NCBI RefSeq assembly: GCF_041146795.1 | Contig: NC_135185.1 | Location: 21,658,529 to 21,722,528 of the forward strand | Reading direction: 5' to 3' | From: Maylandia zebra | Taxonomy: Eukaryota; Chordata; Actinopteri; Cichliformes; Cichlidae | DNA: 64,000 nt | Part shown: positions 63,701-64,000 of the stretch, piece by piece | Layout of the letters: the number at the start of each line of letters is the position of its first letter | Position numbering within the stretch: position 1 is the first letter of the stretch | Notes under the pieces: model-generated | The model's database searches: none | Seen by the model: the letters and a program-made list of their open reading frames with translations, nothing else | What the model was told of the DNA's origin: nothing | Program-made: the position numbers and the translations under genes

Positions 63701-63788
63701 TCCATTGAGTGTCTACCAGCGACTCAAGAAGTTGGAGGATCGTATACTCGAGTTGGAGGGACTCTCGCCTGAGTACTTTCAATCCACA
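60634..63788 (+). CDS. mbip: mbip, MAP3K12-binding inhibitory protein 1 (first 286 residues; 3' end outside window)
   Basis: The partial CDS joins 60634-60753, 61607-61723, 61910-62110, 62652-62748, 63091-63156, 63290-63448 and 63691-63788 and continues past the window. MBIP inhibits the kinase MAP3K12 (DLK/MUK) and is a subunit of the ATAC histone acetyltransferase complex. The N-terminus (MAEAMKLSRNH...) is poorly conserved. A helical LKFGDAALKIDVN...SLQGHIAKLQ part corresponds to the mammalian VVKITIDWNK region. A Ser-rich linker precedes VQIRAGKSEIERRISAF. Then comes the highly conserved ENNVREFCNVIDCNQENSC, TPYPGFKSHVK and RVVNTYGPQTR. A leucine-zipper-like coiled coil follows (RLKKLEDRILELEGLSPEYF, residues about 263-282). 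All junction phases agree (0, 0, 0, 1, 1, 1, 0 at each 3' side). Mammalian MBIP is 344 aa, so some 50 residues are missing here. The context next to nkx2.1 matches other vertebrates. Confidence 0.94.
60754..61606 (+). other. mbip: mbip intron 1
   Basis: 853 bases, GTTTGT to TGAAATTAAG. No repeat element recognised. Confidence 0.85.
61607..61723 (+). CDS. mbip: mbip coding exon 2
   Basis: Starts LKFGDAALKIDVN in phase 0, ends GHIAKLQ; donor GTAAAA at 61724. The acceptor AAATTAAG lacks a strong pyrimidine tract immediately before it but has CTTTCCT just upstream. Confidence 0.87.
61910..62110 (+). CDS. mbip: mbip coding exon 3
   Basis: Acceptor TGTTTATTTAG ends at 61909; 67 codons, a Ser/Thr-rich linker, ending MVQIRAGKSE; donor GTTGGT at 62111. 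Confidence 0.88.
62111..62651 (+). other. mbip: mbip intron 3
   Basis: 541 bases, GTTGGT to TAACCCTAG. Several overlapping open frames are spurious. Confidence 0.88.
62652..62748 (+). CDS. mbip: mbip coding exon 4
   Basis: Encodes IERRISAFMERKQMEINENN and VREFCNVIDCNQ plus one base of Glu; donor GTGAGA at 62749. It is among the most conserved parts of the protein. Confidence 0.95.
62749..63090 (+). other. mbip: mbip intron 4
   Basis: 342 bases, GTGAGA to ATCTGTAG. No other feature. Confidence 0.9.
63091..63156 (+). CDS. mbip: mbip coding exon 5
   Basis: 66 bases encoding ENSCARTDAVFTPYPGFKSH and VK; donor GTAAGA at 63157. Confidence 0.94.
63290..63448 (+). CDS. mbip: mbip coding exon 6
   Basis: Acceptor GGCTGGGCAG ends at 63289. 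It encodes VTRVVNTYGPQTR, a linker, then RDCGNAAIEERLNNIEAHLK; donor GTGAGA at 63449. Confidence 0.94.
63691..63788 (+). CDS. mbip: mbip coding exon 7 (last in window)
   Basis: Acceptor TTTACTCCTCAG ends at 63690. It encodes VGPVPLSVYQRLKKLEDRIL through SPEYFQST in phase 0; donor GTGAGT at 63789. The remaining C-terminus is beyond base 64000; no further exon is seen at 63789-64000. Confidence 0.93.
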
Positions 63789-64000
63789 GTGAGTCCTCTG
63801 GCTTCAAAATACAAATACAGATACATCAAAGGCGTTAATAGTTATTTATGGCAGAGGTCATGCATGTTTGAAAGAGGAATGAGAATTTATTTTAAGGCAC
63901 TGAATGTAGTTTAATTGCCATATGTCTTAATGAAATTCTACGAGTTGCACAATTTGTGTCAGTTTTAAGCCAGTTTATTTCCAGCTATTGCCAGCTGCCA

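Overview
The window is vertebrate nuclear DNA, most likely from a ray-finned (teleost, probably percomorph) fish. Genes are split by GT-AG introns, noncoding DNA is AT-rich and full of microsatellites (TA, GT, ATT, GATA, poly-G), and the dispersed repeats resemble those I know from fish genomes: a tRNA-derived SINE, a dead Tc1-like transposon and LINE 3' ends. The exact species cannot be read from this window.

Five protein genes are present, in this order: slc25a21 (3' end, +), pax9 (complete, -), nkx2.9/nkx2-8 (complete, +), nkx2.1/TTF-1 (complete, +), mbip (5' part, +, cut by the window end). This is the conserved vertebrate SLC25A21-PAX9-NKX2-8-NKX2-1-MBIP block (human 14q13), in the same relative order and orientation. 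All coding exons were rebuilt by hand from splice signals, reading frame and protein family patterns. None of the five genes carries a frameshift or internal stop.

Layout: 1-3242 holds the last three coding exons of slc25a21. 3243-8480 is the tail-to-tail interval between slc25a21 and pax9. 8481-15764 is pax9, read right to left. 15765-28021 is a 12 kb head-to-head interval between pax9 and nkx2.9. 28022-29066 is nkx2.9. 29067-39058 is a 10 kb spacer. 39059-40712 is nkx2.1. 40713-60633 is a 20 kb gene-free interval. 60634-63788 holds seven mbip exons, with the last coding exon(s) beyond base 64000.

pax9, nkx2.9 and nkx2.1 are developmental transcription factors of pharyngeal endoderm, ventral neural tube, thyroid, lung and forebrain. 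slc25a21 and mbip are housekeeping-type bystanders whose introns and flanks are likely to hold enhancers for them. Several noncoding stretches have mixed base composition, are free of simple repeats and are dense in homeodomain-type TAAT/ATTA, CCAAT or octamer-like words. I list them as candidate conserved elements; these are visual inferences that need alignment.

I saw no CRISPR array, operon, phage, functional tRNA or rRNA gene, and no unknown multi-gene system. The most unusual items are a 37-base G tract, a perfect 12-bp inverted repeat with a 7-base loop at 50267-50297, a 14-bp palindromic octamer-like site at 44548-44561, and several long composite microsatellites.
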